Shown: positions 18,836 through 26,851 of the stretch, in pieces | Layout: each line of letters opens with the position of its first letter | Position numbering within the stretch: the stretch's first letter is position 1 | Assembly (NCBI GenBank): GCA_947476065.1 | Contig: CANJPG010000011.1 | Span: 1 to 60,766, forward strand | Direction: 5' to 3' | Origin: Fidelibacterota bacterium | Lineage (GTDB): Bacteria > Pseudomonadota > Alphaproteobacteria > Rhodospirillales > Rhodospirillaceae | Length of the DNA: 60,766 nucleotides | Program-made: the position numbers and the translations under genes | Notes under the pieces: model-generated | What the model was told of the DNA's origin: nothing | What the model saw: only the letters and a program-made list of their open reading frames with translations | Database searches by the model: none

Positions 18836-18867
18836 AATTAATTCGGTACCAGGTACAATTAATTTGG
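18836..18867. repeat. GTACCAGGTAC palindromic element, solo copy
   Basis: A single GGTACCAGGTACA (18845-18857) is flanked by AAATTAATT and AATTAATTT arms, giving an overall palindrome. It sits between the convergent AsmA-like gene and the NTase-like gene, and its right arm supplies the latter's TAA stop (18859-18861). It is the same core as the elements on both sides of the RayT gene 5 kb away. Confidence 0.85.
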
Positions 18868-19803
18868 GACGGGGAAAGCCTCGCCCAAGACCTGGCGCCA
18901 CTCGGCCGCAGCCTCGGCCACTTTGCCGGCCTTGATATGATGATCGGCAAGCGTGGCACGCCAATAGGCCGCCTTGGCTTTACCGTGCCATTCCTGCCCG
19001 ACATCGATGGCGGTCTGACCGCCGGGCGGCTGTAGCGCGCATGGAGTGCGTTTGCGGGCCCAGGCCCAGAAATCCACCAAGGCCCGCTCAAGTTCATAGG
19101 GCCGTGGCGAGCCGGCATAGAATTCCTGCGCCAAAAGCTCGAGCGCAAACGAAGCGATGGGCACCTGCGCGTGCGCGCGCCAGGCCTTCAGTGCCGTCAT
19201 CAAAAGACGCGGGCGTCCGCCGTAGAGGCTGTCCGATAGCCGTAGCGTCGCCGCCTCGGCGATAGGATTGGTGATGCTCCAGCCCGTCGCGCGGGTGAGG
19301 CTCGGCGTGCCGGGAATGAGATAGGCGCCGTTGTATTCGCGGCATGGCAATACCTTCACCCACAGGGCACCACGCGGCACGAGCACGCCGGTGTCGGCGA
19401 TGGTCACGCCGTCGAAGCGGGTTTTCAGCACGGCCCAGACGATCTTCAGCGCATCGGCGGCTTTTTGCGCCGTCAGCTTGGGCGGCAGCAGGTAGAGCAC
19501 ATCGACTTCGGTAATTGGCGCGACCGACGTGCGTTTGCCGACGGCGCCGGCGACCAGATGATCGCTGCCCGTAGCCGCATCGCGGGCGCTCTTCGGATAC
19601 AATTCGGCGCGCAACACGGCCGTCACATCGTCGCATACGCCGCGCGCCACCGCATAGGCGGTGTGGCTAGGAACGACGCGGCGCAGGAACTCGCCGAAGC
19701 AGGCGCCCAGAACCGGCGTTTGCGCGGCAATCGGGAAACCTGAAACCCGAACCGGGTCTGATGGCGGACGTTTGACGAGGGCGGGAGGAAGCGGCACGGC
19801 CAC
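18859..19803 (-). CDS. CD-NTase/SMODS-fold nucleotidyltransferase-like protein, active site degenerate
   Basis: 314 residues with the layout of a CD-NTase (cGAS/OAS-like cyclase). The nucleotidyltransferase core GAVGKRTSVAPITEVDVL spans residues 86-103. GAYLIPG and GWSITNPIAEA follow, then the helical second half with LLMTALKAWRAHAQVPIASF and LELLAQEF. The catalytic pattern is altered: the expected GS is GA (86-87), the first acid is Glu99 beside Asp101, and the position of the third Asp (before V-L-P) is Lys150. It starts (GTG, 19803) 3 nt after the nrdJ stop, so it is almost certainly co-transcribed and coupled. No effector gene is adjacent. The family call is from motif reading only. Confidence 0.68.
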   Translation of the reverse strand: MAVPLPPALVKRPPSDPVRVSGFPIAAQTPVLGACFGEFLRRVVPSHTAYAVARGVCDDVTAVLRAELYPKSARDAATGSDHLVAGAVGKRTSVAPITEVDVLYLLPPKLTAQKAADALKIVWAVLKTRFDGVTIADTGVLVPRGALWVKVLPCREYNGAYLIPGTPSLTRATGWSITNPIAEAATLRLSDSLYGGRPRLLMTALKAWRAHAQVPIASFALELLAQEFYAGSPRPYELERALVDFWAWARKRTPCALQPPGGQTAIDVGQEWHGKAKAAYWRATLADHHIKAGKVAEAAAEWRQVLGEAFPVPN

Positions 19804-19806
19804 TCC

Positions 19807-22800
19807 CTAGGAGCAGCCGTTGGTCGCGCCGCAGGTGTCGCACTTCATGCAGGTGCCATTACGCAGGAGGGTGAAGTTGCCGCATTCGCCGCAGGCATCA
19901 CCCTCGTAGCCCTTCATGCGCGCCATATGCACCGCACCGCGTCGGGACTCGGTGACTTCGGTCACGCGCGTGACTTTCACTTCTTCGAAAGCGCCACGGG
20001 ATAAGTTGTCCTGGTCGATGGCGAGTGCGCTGGCGGACATCGCAACGGTGCTGCCGGAGGACGGCCCGCCGCTGACGGCCTGCGTGGCCGCGGCATCCCC
20101 ACCGCCGCTGTCGCTCTTGTTCTTGCCGTGGTTCTTCAGGAAATAAAGATTGCTCGAGCGCACGAAGCCCTGCGACACGGCTCTGCCGGCCATTTGCAGC
20201 AGTTTCTCGGATTGCTCGCCATCGCCCATGGCGTCGGGCAGCATGTCGTGAGGCTCGGCATGGGCGAGGTCGTGGCGGCCGAGATAGCTGACGGCCAATT
20301 CCCGGAAAATGTAGTCGAGGATTGAGGTGGCCATCTTGATCGAGGAGTTCCCCTCGACCGGGCCGGCGGGATCGAAGCGCGTGAAGGTGAACGCATCGAC
20401 GTATTCCTCGAGCGGCACGCCGTATTGCAGGCCGATGGAAATGGCGATGGCGAAGTTGTTCATCAGGCTGCGGAAGGCTGCACCCTCTTTGTGCATATCG
20501 ACGAATATTTCGCCCAAGCGGCCATCTTCGTATTCGCCGGTGCGCACATAAACCTTGTGGCCGCCGACGAGGGCCTTCTGGGTGTATCCCTTGCGGCGGT
20601 CGGGCAGGCGCTGACGTTCGCGCTCGACCACGCGTTCGATGATGCGTTCCGCGACGATCTCGGCGCGCGACGCTGGCGGCGCTTGGATTACCGCAGCGAC
20701 GGCGTCTTCGTCGTCATCAACGCTGTCGTCGATCAGATTGGACGCCAGCGGCTGCGATAGCTTGGAGCCGTCGCGATACAGCGCGTTGGCCTTCAGGCCC
20801 AGCTTCCACGACTTCATGTAAGCCTTGGTGCAGTCGGCGACGGTCGCGCTGTTGGGCATATTGATGGTCTTGGAGATGGCGCCCGAAATGAACGGCTGGG
20901 CCGCGGCCATCATGCCGATGTGGGCGTCGGCGGAGAGAAAATGCGTGCCGGTGCGTCCGCAGGGATTAGCGCAATCGAACACGGCGATGTGCTCGGCCTT
21001 CAGGTGCGGCGCATTCTCCAGCGTCATGGCGCCGCAGACATAGGTATTTGCCGCTTCGATATCGGCTTTGCTGTAGCCCAAGGCCTCCAGCATGTTGAAG
21101 CTGACGTCGTCCAGCTGCGCGCTGTCGAAGCCGAGCTTGTTGATGCAGAAGGTGTCGCCCAGGTTATAGCGATTGAACACAAACTTGATGTCGAAGGCGT
21201 CGCCGAGCGCCGCCTCAACCGCATCGAGCGCGCCCTTGTCGAAGCCGCGGTCGGCAAGGGATGTGGCGTTGATGGCCGGCGCACCCTTCAGTGTGGCGCG
21301 GCCGACGGCATACTCAATGATCTCTTCGATCTGCTTGGCGGTATAGCCCAACGTGCGCAGGGCCAAGGGCACGATGCGGTTGATGATCTTGAAATAACCG
21401 CCGCCCGCCAGCTTCTTGAACTTCACCAGCGCGAAGTCGGGTTCGATTCCGGTGGTGTCGCAATCCATCACCAGGCCGATGGTGCCGGTGGGCGCGATGA
21501 CGGTGACTTGCGCGTTGCGGAATCCGTGAGCGGTGCCGAGTTCCAGCGCGCGGTCCCAGGCCTGTTTGGCCGCCCGCACCAGGTCGGAATCCGGACAGTC
21601 GGCGGCATTGAGTGCTGACGGCGGCGTGTGCAGGCCTTCGTAGCCGTCGTGATAGCCGTATGCCGCGCGGCGATGATTGCGGATGACCCGCAACATATCG
21701 ACGCGATTGGGCAAGTATGCCGGGAAGGCGCCGTGTTCTTCGGCCATCTCCGCCGATGTGGCGTAGGCCGTGCCTGTCATCAGCGCGGTGACGGCGCCGG
21801 CCAAGGCGCGGCCCTCGGCGCTGTCGTAGGCAAGGCCGTTCGCCATCAGCAGGCCCCCGAGATTGGCGTAGCCCAGGCCCAACGTGCGGAACTTGTGGGA
21901 CAGCTCGGCGATCTCCTTGGACGGGAACTGCGCCATCAGTACGGAAATTTCCAGCGCCATGGTCCACAGGCGTACGGCATGCTCGAAGCCCGCCACATCG
22001 AAAGCGCCGCCGTCTTTGCGGAAGGTCAGCAGGTTGAGTGAGGCCAGATTGCACGCCGTGTTGTCGAGGAACATGTATTCCGAACACGGGTTCGAGGCAT
22101 TGATGCGTCCGGATTGCGGGCAGGTGTGCCAGTCGTTGATGGTTGTGTCGAACTGCAGGCCGGGATCGGCGCATTGCCAGGCGGCTTCGCCGATGCGGTC
22201 CCACAGGGCGCGGGCTTTCAAGGTCTTCACGACCTTGCCGCCAACGCGGTTGGTGAGGTCCCAGTCGCCGTCGGTTTCCACTGCTTTCAAAAAAGCGTCG
22301 GTGACGCGCACGCTGTTGTTGGAATTCTGGCCGGAGACGGTGCCGTAGCCTTCGGAATCCCAATCCGTATCGAACTCGGGAAACTCGACGACGGCATAGC
22401 CCTGGCGTGCGAACTGCAAGGTACGCTGCACGACGTTGTCGGGGATCATGGCCGCACGGGCGGCCTTGATCTCTTTGCGCAGCTGCTTGTTGACGGCGGG
22501 ATCGAACCGGCCGTCCTTGTCGGTGCCGGTGTCTGCCCCGTCCCAAACTTTCACCGCGCGCAGGATGGCGTTGATGTGCTTTTTGGTGATCCGCGAACCG
22601 GTGACCAGGGCCGCGACCTTCTGCTCCTCGCGCACCTTCCAGTCGATGAAAGTTTCGATATCCGGGTGATCAGCGTTGAGGATCACCATCTTGGCGGCGC
22701 GGCGCGTGGTTCCGCCCGATTTCACGGCGCCCGCAGCGCGGTCGCCGATGCGCAGCCAGCTCATCAGGCCCGACGACTGTCCGCCGCCGGCCAGCTTTTC

Positions 22801-23526
22801 GCCCTCGGCGCGCAGGCCAGAGAAGTTGGTTCCGGTGCCCGAGCCGTATTTGAACAGGCGCGCCTCGCGCACCCACAGGTCCATGATGCCACCGTCGTTC
22901 ACCAGATCGTCGGCGACGGACTGGATGAAGCAGGCGTGAGGCTGCGGACGTTCATAGGCGCTTCGGGCCGCGGTCAGCTGGCCGGATTTGTAATCGACAT
23001 AGAAATGGCCCTGCGACGGGCCGTCGATGCCGTAGGCCCAATGTAGGCCGGTGTTGAACCATTGCGGCGAGTTGGGTGCGCACATCTGCGACACCAACAT
23101 AAATCTCATCTCGTCGAAGTATGTACGCGCATCGGCGTCGCTGTCGAAGAAGCCCGCTTTCCAGCCCCAATAGGTCCACGTGCCGGCGAGGCGGTCGAAG
23201 ACCTGGCGCGCGTCAGTTTCGCCCGTCGTGCGCTCGCTCTCGGACAACTCGCGTAGGTCACTTGTGGCCGCCGTCTTGCGCCACAGGAATTCCGGCACGT
23301 CGGCTTCGGCGACGGGCGCCAGCTTGGTGGGCACGCCGGCGCGGCGGAAATACTTCTGCGCCAGGATGTCGCAGGCGACCTGCGACCAGGCTTCGGGCAC
23401 TTGGATGGCTTCCTGGCGGAAAACCACCGAGCCGTCCGGGTTACGGATTTCACTCAGCAGGGCGCGAAAGGCGACACCGTCGTAGGGGGACTGGCCTTCG
23501 GTGGTGAAACGCCTGGAAACGCGCAT
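19807..23526 (-). CDS. nrdJ: Vitamin B12-dependent ribonucleotide reductase, class II
   Basis: 1239 residues from the ATG at 23526 (GAGG about 9 nt upstream). Family blocks include [44 protein letters not shown], the [22 protein letters not shown] region (given here only as landmarks), and [19 protein letters not shown]. The C-terminal Cys-rich tail has ECGNF, CMKC and [10 protein letters not shown]. It reduces ribonucleotides to deoxyribonucleotides using adenosylcobalamin, with or without oxygen. A roughly 370-nt upstream region carries a promoter, NrdR-type boxes and DnaA boxes. The CD-NTase-like gene follows 3 nt downstream. Confidence 0.95.
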   Translation of the reverse strand: MRVSRRFTTEGQSPYDGVAFRALLSEIRNPDGSVVFRQEAIQVPEAWSQVACDILAQKYFRRAGVPTKLAPVAEADVPEFLWRKTAATSDLRELSESERTTGETDARQVFDRLAGTWTYWGWKAGFFDSDADARTYFDEMRFMLVSQMCAPNSPQWFNTGLHWAYGIDGPSQGHFYVDYKSGQLTAARSAYERPQPHACFIQSVADDLVNDGGIMDLWVREARLFKYGSGTGTNFSGLRAEGEKLAGGGQSSGLMSWLRIGDRAAGAVKSGGTTRRAAKMVILNADHPDIETFIDWKVREEQKVAALVTGSRITKKHINAILRAVKVWDGADTGTDKDGRFDPAVNKQLRKEIKAARAAMIPDNVVQRTLQFARQGYAVVEFPEFDTDWDSEGYGTVSGQNSNNSVRVTDAFLKAVETDGDWDLTNRVGGKVVKTLKARALWDRIGEAAWQCADPGLQFDTTINDWHTCPQSGRINASNPCSEYMFLDNTACNLASLNLLTFRKDGGAFDVAGFEHAVRLWTMALEISVLMAQFPSKEIAELSHKFRTLGLGYANLGGLLMANGLAYDSAEGRALAGAVTALMTGTAYATSAEMAEEHGAFPAYLPNRVDMLRVIRNHRRAAYGYHDGYEGLHTPPSALNAADCPDSDLVRAAKQAWDRALELGTAHGFRNAQVTVIAPTGTIGLVMDCDTTGIEPDFALVKFKKLAGGGYFKIINRIVPLALRTLGYTAKQIEEIIEYAVGRATLKGAPAINATSLADRGFDKGALDAVEAALGDAFDIKFVFNRYNLGDTFCINKLGFDSAQLDDVSFNMLEALGYSKADIEAANTYVCGAMTLENAPHLKAEHIAVFDCANPCGRTGTHFLSADAHIGMMAAAQPFISGAISKTINMPNSATVADCTKAYMKSWKLGLKANALYRDGSKLSQPLASNLIDDSVDDDEDAVAAVIQAPPASRAEIVAERIIERVVERERQRLPDRRKGYTQKALVGGHKVYVRTGEYEDGRLGEIFVDMHKEGAAFRSLMNNFAIAISIGLQYGVPLEEYVDAFTFTRFDPAGPVEGNSSIKMATSILDYIFRELAVSYLGRHDLAHAEPHDMLPDAMGDGEQSEKLLQMAGRAVSQGFVRSSNLYFLKNHGKNKSDSGGGDAAATQAVSGGPSSGSTVAMSASALAIDQDNLSRGAFEEVKVTRVTEVTESRRGAVHMARMKGYEGDACGECGNFTLLRNGTCMKCDTCGATNGCS

Positions 23527-23639
23527 GCTTGAAACCTCACACCTGGCGCCGGAGTCCAAAGCCGCGCCGGCCCGCCATCTGACGGGCATCAGCTAACAGC
23601 TTGGGCTTCCAAGCGAATTCCCCTCGACCCGTGGTGCGG

Positions 23640-23687
23640 CGCTAGATATAGGGCCAGCCGCCAGCACCAACCGCTAGATTATGTGAG
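23640..23687 (-). promoter_or_regulatory. Two NrdR-box-like operators upstream of nrdJ
   Basis: Box 1 contains CTAGATATAG (23642-23651) and box 2 contains CTAGATTATG (23674-23683). Their centres are 32 bp apart, about three helical turns, which is the spacing seen for NrdR operators. Box 2 overlaps the -10 element and box 1 falls just downstream of the predicted start of transcription, so binding should repress. The match to the NrdR consensus (roughly ACA-CTATATCTTG-like palindromes) is by eye. Confidence 0.65.
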
Positions 23688-23705
23688 GGGGGCATAAAGG
23701 TTCAA
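23676..23705 (-). promoter_or_regulatory. Predicted sigma70-type promoter of nrdJ
   Basis: On the minus strand TTGAAC (23705-23700) and TAATCT (23681-23676) are separated by 18 bp. The implied start near 23668 gives a 5' UTR of about 140 nt. The -10 lies inside the second NrdR-like box. Confidence 0.55.
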
Positions 23706-23729
23706 TAAGGATTGTGACCCTGCAAGGGT

Positions 23730-23792
23730 TTACCCACAACATATTGGGCTGCCTGACTCGATTTTCTCAAGTTTTCCAGAGACTTATCCACA
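23730..23792. promoter_or_regulatory. DnaA box pair upstream of nrdJ
   Basis: TTATCCACA at 23784-23792 is a perfect DnaA box. TTACCCACA at 23730-23738 differs at one base. They lie 25-90 bp upstream of the predicted nrdJ -35. DnaA is known to control the nrdAB operon in E. coli, so replication-linked control of this reductase is plausible. Confidence 0.5.
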
Positions 23793-23898
23793 GGCCTGGT
23801 TGGAGCGGATAAAATTGTCCGCAGTGTCGGACTAGAACGCGACCGTTCGTCGTTCTTATGACGGGCTGCTGGGCCTGGATCACACAGGGGAGCCTGCA

Positions 23899-24318
23899 AT
23901 GCGCGTGATGATATTTGTGAAGGCCACGGCCGACAGCGAAAAGGGCTTAATGCCCGAGCCCGGGATGTTCGAGGCGATGGGCAAGTTCAACGAGGAACTC
24001 ATCAAGGCCGGCATTATGCAAACCGGTGACGGGCTGAAGCCCACCAGCGCCGGCAAGCGCGTGGCTTTCGACGGCCCCAATCGCACCGTCATCGACGGGC
24101 CCTTCGCCAACCCTAATAACCAGGTGGCCGGCTACTGGATCTGGACGGTCAAAGACATGGACGAAGCCGTCGCCTGGGTGAAAAAGTGCCCGAACCCCAT
24201 GCCGGGCCCGAGCGAGATCGAAATCCGCCCCCACTACGAAATGGAAGACTTCGCCGGCGTCCTGACGCCCGAAGCGAGCGCGATCCACGACGGCAACCGA
24301 GCCAAGTTGGGGCGCTAA
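23899..24318 (+). CDS. YCII/DGPF-domain protein
   Basis: 139 residues. The dimeric ferredoxin-like YCII fold is shown by RVMIFVKATADSEKG at the start and the DGPFA block (VIDGPFANPNNQ) that names the DGPF/PhnB-like subgroup. GYWIWTVKDMDEAVAWVKKCP and the EIRP(H) segment follow. Members sit next to ECF sigma factors or act on small molecules, but the biochemical role is unclear. GGGGAG lies 7-12 nt before the ATG. It is divergent from nrdJ. Confidence 0.88.
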   Translation: MRVMIFVKATADSEKGLMPEPGMFEAMGKFNEELIKAGIMQTGDGLKPTSAGKRVAFDGPNRTVIDGPFANPNNQVAGYWIWTVKDMDEAVAWVKKCPNPMPGPSEIEIRPHYEMEDFAGVLTPEASAIHDGNRAKLGR

Positions 24319-24340
24319 CATCTCAGATGACCGAAAAAAC

Positions 24341-24389
24341 GGCGGGATTCAGGGTTTCGGACGCCTTTACCCGCCCCCGGAATCCCGCC
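24341..24389 (-). terminator. Hairpin with a minus-strand T-tract between YCII gene and NDUFA12 gene
   Basis: A perfect 10-bp inverted repeat, GGCGGGATTC (24341-24350) and GAATCCCGCC (24380-24389), has a 29-nt loop. Read on the minus strand it is followed by GTTTTTTC, as in an intrinsic terminator. Read on the plus strand there is no T-run. Both neighbouring genes are on the plus strand, so the polarity is unexpected. Confidence 0.5.
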
Positions 24390-24442
24390 ATATTGCCGCC
24401 CTAGAACGGGGCTACAACGTCCTTCTACGGAGTTGATCGGCA

Positions 24443-24793
24443 ATGAGTTTCGGCACCTGGCTGCATACCAAACTGCACGGCGAGCTCGTGGGCAGCGACG
24501 CCTACGGCAACACCTATTACAAATCCAAAAAGATGCGCAGTGGCAATCGCCAGGAGCGCTGGGTGGTTTACACCGGCGAAGCCGATGCCTCGAAAGTGCC
24601 GCCCGAGTGGCATGCCTGGCTGCACCACACTGTCGATGCGCCTCTTGAAGGTCCAGCCCGGCCATGGCTGAAGCCACACCAGCCAAACCTCACCGGTACA
24701 GCTGCCGCCTATTTGCCGCCCGGCGCGGACGCGCGCGGCGGACAACGCTCCAAGGCCGCCGATGATTATCAGGCCTGGACGCCGGAGGGCTGA
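24443..24793 (+). CDS. NDUFA12-family complex I accessory subunit
   Basis: 116 residues. The landmarks are LVGSDAYGNTYYKSKK, RWVVYTGEADASKVPPEWHAWLHH, PARPWLKPHQPNLTGT and YQAWTPEG at the C-terminus. This is the alphaproteobacterial homolog of the mitochondrial B17.2/NDUFA12 subunit of NADH:ubiquinone oxidoreductase. It acts at the cytoplasmic-side peripheral arm. GGAG precedes the ATG. It is separate from the nuo operon, as usual in this class, and is followed by two mlaD-like genes. Confidence 0.93.
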   Translation: MSFGTWLHTKLHGELVGSDAYGNTYYKSKKMRSGNRQERWVVYTGEADASKVPPEWHAWLHHTVDAPLEGPARPWLKPHQPNLTGTAAAYLPPGADARGGQRSKAADDYQAWTPEG

Positions 24794-24801
24794 GTATCCC
24801 C

Positions 24802-25362
24802 GTGAACGTTCAGGCGAATGTCCAAGCCAGTGCGGCGCGGGAAGCCGCATCACTTTCCAAGACCGAGCGCCGTGAATATCTTGCCGGCATTCTGACGGCC
24901 GCAGCACTTGCGTTGGTGCTGATTTTTACAGCTCTGGCCAACCGCGGCGCCAAGCACAACGCCGCTGCGAACTTCGTACTGACGGCCGCCTTCCAGCGCG
25001 CCGACGGTGTGCGGGTCGGCAGTCCGGTGCGCGTGGCCGGTGTCAACATCGGCACCGTATCGGCAGCGGCGCTGGACGATGACCGCAACGCCGTGCTGAC
25101 GCTCAGCTTCCTGCAGCCCATTGCCTTGCCCGACGACACCGCCGCCGTGATTGAAACCGACGGCCTTTTCGGCAGTAAGTACATCGAACTGCGCCCCGGC
25201 GGTACCGAGGAGATGCTGCAATCGGGTGCCCGCATTTCCTATACACAGAAGTCGGTGATCATCGAGGACCTGGTGGCGCTGATCGTCCAGCGCGCCAAAG
25301 ATGCCCGCGCGGCCCAACCCGCGCCTGTCGCACCCGCCTCGTCGAAAGAGCAAAGCCAATGA
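24802..25362 (+). CDS. mlaD: MlaD-family (MCE domain) lipid-transport protein, first copy
   Basis: 186 residues. One membrane helix (about 28-46) is followed by a single MCE domain with ADGVRVGSPVRVAGVNIGTVSAAAL and ETDGLFGSKYIELRPGG. The C-terminal Ala/Pro tail is low complexity. MlaD forms hexameric rings that bind phospholipid in the Mla system for outer-membrane lipid asymmetry. The start is GTG at 24802. Its stop overlaps the ATG of the second MlaD gene (ATGA), so the two proteins may make a mixed ring. No mlaE/mlaF are here. Confidence 0.85.
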   Translation: MNVQANVQASAAREAASLSKTERREYLAGILTAAALALVLIFTALANRGAKHNAAANFVLTAAFQRADGVRVGSPVRVAGVNIGTVSAAALDDDRNAVLTLSFLQPIALPDDTAAVIETDGLFGSKYIELRPGGTEEMLQSGARISYTQKSVIIEDLVALIVQRAKDARAAQPAPVAPASSKEQSQ

Positions 25363-25820
25363 AGCGCAATCCGATTGAAACAGTTCTCGGCGCCGTGGTG
25401 CTGGCGGCTGCGGCAATGTTCTTGGTGTTCGCCTATTCCATCGCGGATCTGAAGGCGGTCACCGGCTACGAGGTCAAAGCCACCTTCCTCAAGGTCGGCG
25501 GGCTGGAACGCGGCAGCGACGTGCGCATCAGCGGCATCGACGTCGGCACCGTCACGGGCCAGACGCTCGATCCGAAAACATTTCAGGCCCAGGTGGTCAT
25601 GTCCATCGAGCCCGGCGTGCAACTGCCGGCGGATACCGAAGCCTCGATTGTCAGCGACGGCTTGCTCGGCGGCAAATACGTCAATCTGGCGCCTGGACGC
25701 GCCGCCGAACACATTGCCGCCGGCGGCGTGATCGCCAAAACCCGGGACTATCAATCGCTGGAAGACCTCGTCGGCCAGATCATTTTCCTCGCCACCAATA
25801 GCGGCGAGCAGGGCAAGTAA
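25359..25820 (+). CDS. mlaD: MlaD-family (MCE domain) lipid-transport protein, second copy
   Basis: 153 residues. NPIETVLGAVVLAAAAMFLV is the membrane anchor. The MCE domain has VGGLERGSDVRISGIDVGTVTG and SIVSDGLLGGKYVNLAPG, a closer match to canonical MlaD than the gene upstream. The tail (YQSLEDLVGQIIF) matches the usual MlaD C-terminal helix. It overlaps the previous gene by 4 nt and the next ATG overlaps its TAA, so the three are translated as a unit. Confidence 0.9.
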   Translation: MKRNPIETVLGAVVLAAAAMFLVFAYSIADLKAVTGYEVKATFLKVGGLERGSDVRISGIDVGTVTGQTLDPKTFQAQVVMSIEPGVQLPADTEASIVSDGLLGGKYVNLAPGRAAEHIAAGGVIAKTRDYQSLEDLVGQIIFLATNSGEQGK

Positions 25821-26212
25821 TGACAAGACTTCTGTCGGCCATCGCGGGCGTGCTTGGCGTCTGCGCCACAACTGCGGCGGCGGCCACCGATATCCCGATG
25901 GACACCATTGTGCTCGGTGGTCTCGACAAGGTCGCCGCGCGCGTCAACACCGTCAGCGGCAAGGTTGGCGCGCCGGTGGCTTTCGGCACCCTGGAGATCG
26001 TCGCGCGCACCTGTGTCACCCATCCGCCGGAAGAAACCCCCGAGAACGCCGCATTCCTGGAAATCTTCCAGCGGCTGGACGGCGGCAAGAAAGAGAAGGT
26101 TTTCAGCGGTTGGATGTTCGCATCCACGCCCTCGCTCTCGGCGCTCGATCACCCGGTCTACGATATTTGGGTCTTGCGCTGCGAGAGCAGCACGGCTTCC
26201 AAATCGCCCTGA
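25820..26212 (+). CDS. DUF2155 periplasmic protein
   Basis: 130 residues with a signal peptide ending after AATAAAA (about residue 22). The DUF2155 core reads LGGLDKVAARV, KVGAPVAFGTLEI, ARTCVTHPPEETPENAAFLEI, FSGWMFASTPSLSALDHPVYDIWVL. It has two conserved Cys (about 64 and 121) that could form a disulfide. DUF2155 genes are found beside mlaD and aat in alphaproteobacteria. The function is unknown. Its 3' end overlaps the convergent aat gene by 55 bp. Confidence 0.88.
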   Translation: MTRLLSAIAGVLGVCATTAAAATDIPMDTIVLGGLDKVAARVNTVSGKVGAPVAFGTLEIVARTCVTHPPEETPENAAFLEIFQRLDGGKKEKVFSGWMFASTPSLSALDHPVYDIWVLRCESSTASKSP

Positions 26213-26817
26213 GACAAGGGGCCTTCGAACAGGCCCTGGCGCGTGAGCGCGCTGCTCAGCTGCACCAGATACTCCTGCTGACTGATCTCGATGGTGCCGA
26301 AGCGCTTCAGATGCTCGGTGATGAATTGCGTATCCAGAAGAGCAAACCCACCCCGTTTAAGCATGCCGACGAGATGACAGAGGGCTACCTTCGAGGCGTC
26401 GGTCTCGCGGCTGAACATGCTTTCGCCGAAGAACGCCCCGCCCATGGCCAGGCCGTATAGCCCGCCCGCAAGTTCCCCGTCCTTCCAGACTTCCACGCTG
26501 TGCGCGAGCTTGGCGTCGTGCAGCGCGTTGAACAACTGGATGATTCTGTCGTTGATCCAGGTATCCGAGCGGATGTCGGTCGCCTCGGCACAACCGGCCA
26601 TGACCGCATTGAAGCAGGTGTCGATGGTGACCGTGAAGGTGCCCTGGCGCAGCCGCTTGCGCAGCGAGCGAGGCACGTGAAAGTCGTCGAGCGGCAGTAC
26701 GCCGCGCAGCTTGGGCTGCACCCAGAAGACGTCGGTATCGCCGCGCGACTTGGCCATGGGGAAAACCCCATAAGCATAGGCCTTGAGAACCAATTCCGGG
26801 GTGATGTCTGTCGTCAC
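26158..26817 (-). CDS. aat: Leucyl/phenylalanyl-tRNA-protein transferase
   Basis: 219 residues. Landmarks are YAYGVFPMA near the N-terminus, DTCFNAVMAGCA, DTWINDRIIQLFNALHDAKLAHSVEVW, GGLYGLAMGGAFFGESMFS and LLDTQFITEHLKRFG. It adds Leu or Phe to N-terminal Lys/Arg of proteins to mark them for ClpAP (N-end rule). The GTG at 26817 is chosen because homology begins seven codons later; a longer open frame runs back into accC without resemblance. A 14-bp GC palindrome (26818-26831) abuts the start codon. Confidence 0.92.
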   Translation of the reverse strand: MTTDITPELVLKAYAYGVFPMAKSRGDTDVFWVQPKLRGVLPLDDFHVPRSLRKRLRQGTFTVTIDTCFNAVMAGCAEATDIRSDTWINDRIIQLFNALHDAKLAHSVEVWKDGELAGGLYGLAMGGAFFGESMFSRETDASKVALCHLVGMLKRGGFALLDTQFITEHLKRFGTIEISQQEYLVQLSSALTRQGLFEGPLSQGDLEAVLLSQRKTQIS

Positions 26818-26831
26818 GGGGGCGCGCCCCC
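26818..26831. repeat. Perfect GC palindrome at the aat start
   Basis: GGGGGCGCGCCCCC is a perfect 14-bp palindrome touching the aat GTG start codon and 20 nt from the accC stop. Its G-run is the only Shine-Dalgarno-like sequence for aat, so folding could hide it. No T-run follows, so it is not a standard terminator. Confidence 0.5.
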
Positions 26832-26851
26832 GCCAACTATTTCTAACTTGG

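Noticed and set aside
18859-19803. CBASS-type phage-defence locus
   Set aside because: Apart from the CD-NTase-like protein there is no effector, E1/E2/JAB or HORMA/TRIP13 gene nearby, and its catalytic residues are altered. It is coupled to nrdJ instead.
23527-23898. Cobalamin riboswitch upstream of the B12-dependent reductase
   Set aside because: I searched the minus strand for the conserved B12-box and the associated hairpin and found neither. The region is better explained by NrdR-like boxes, promoter and DnaA boxes.
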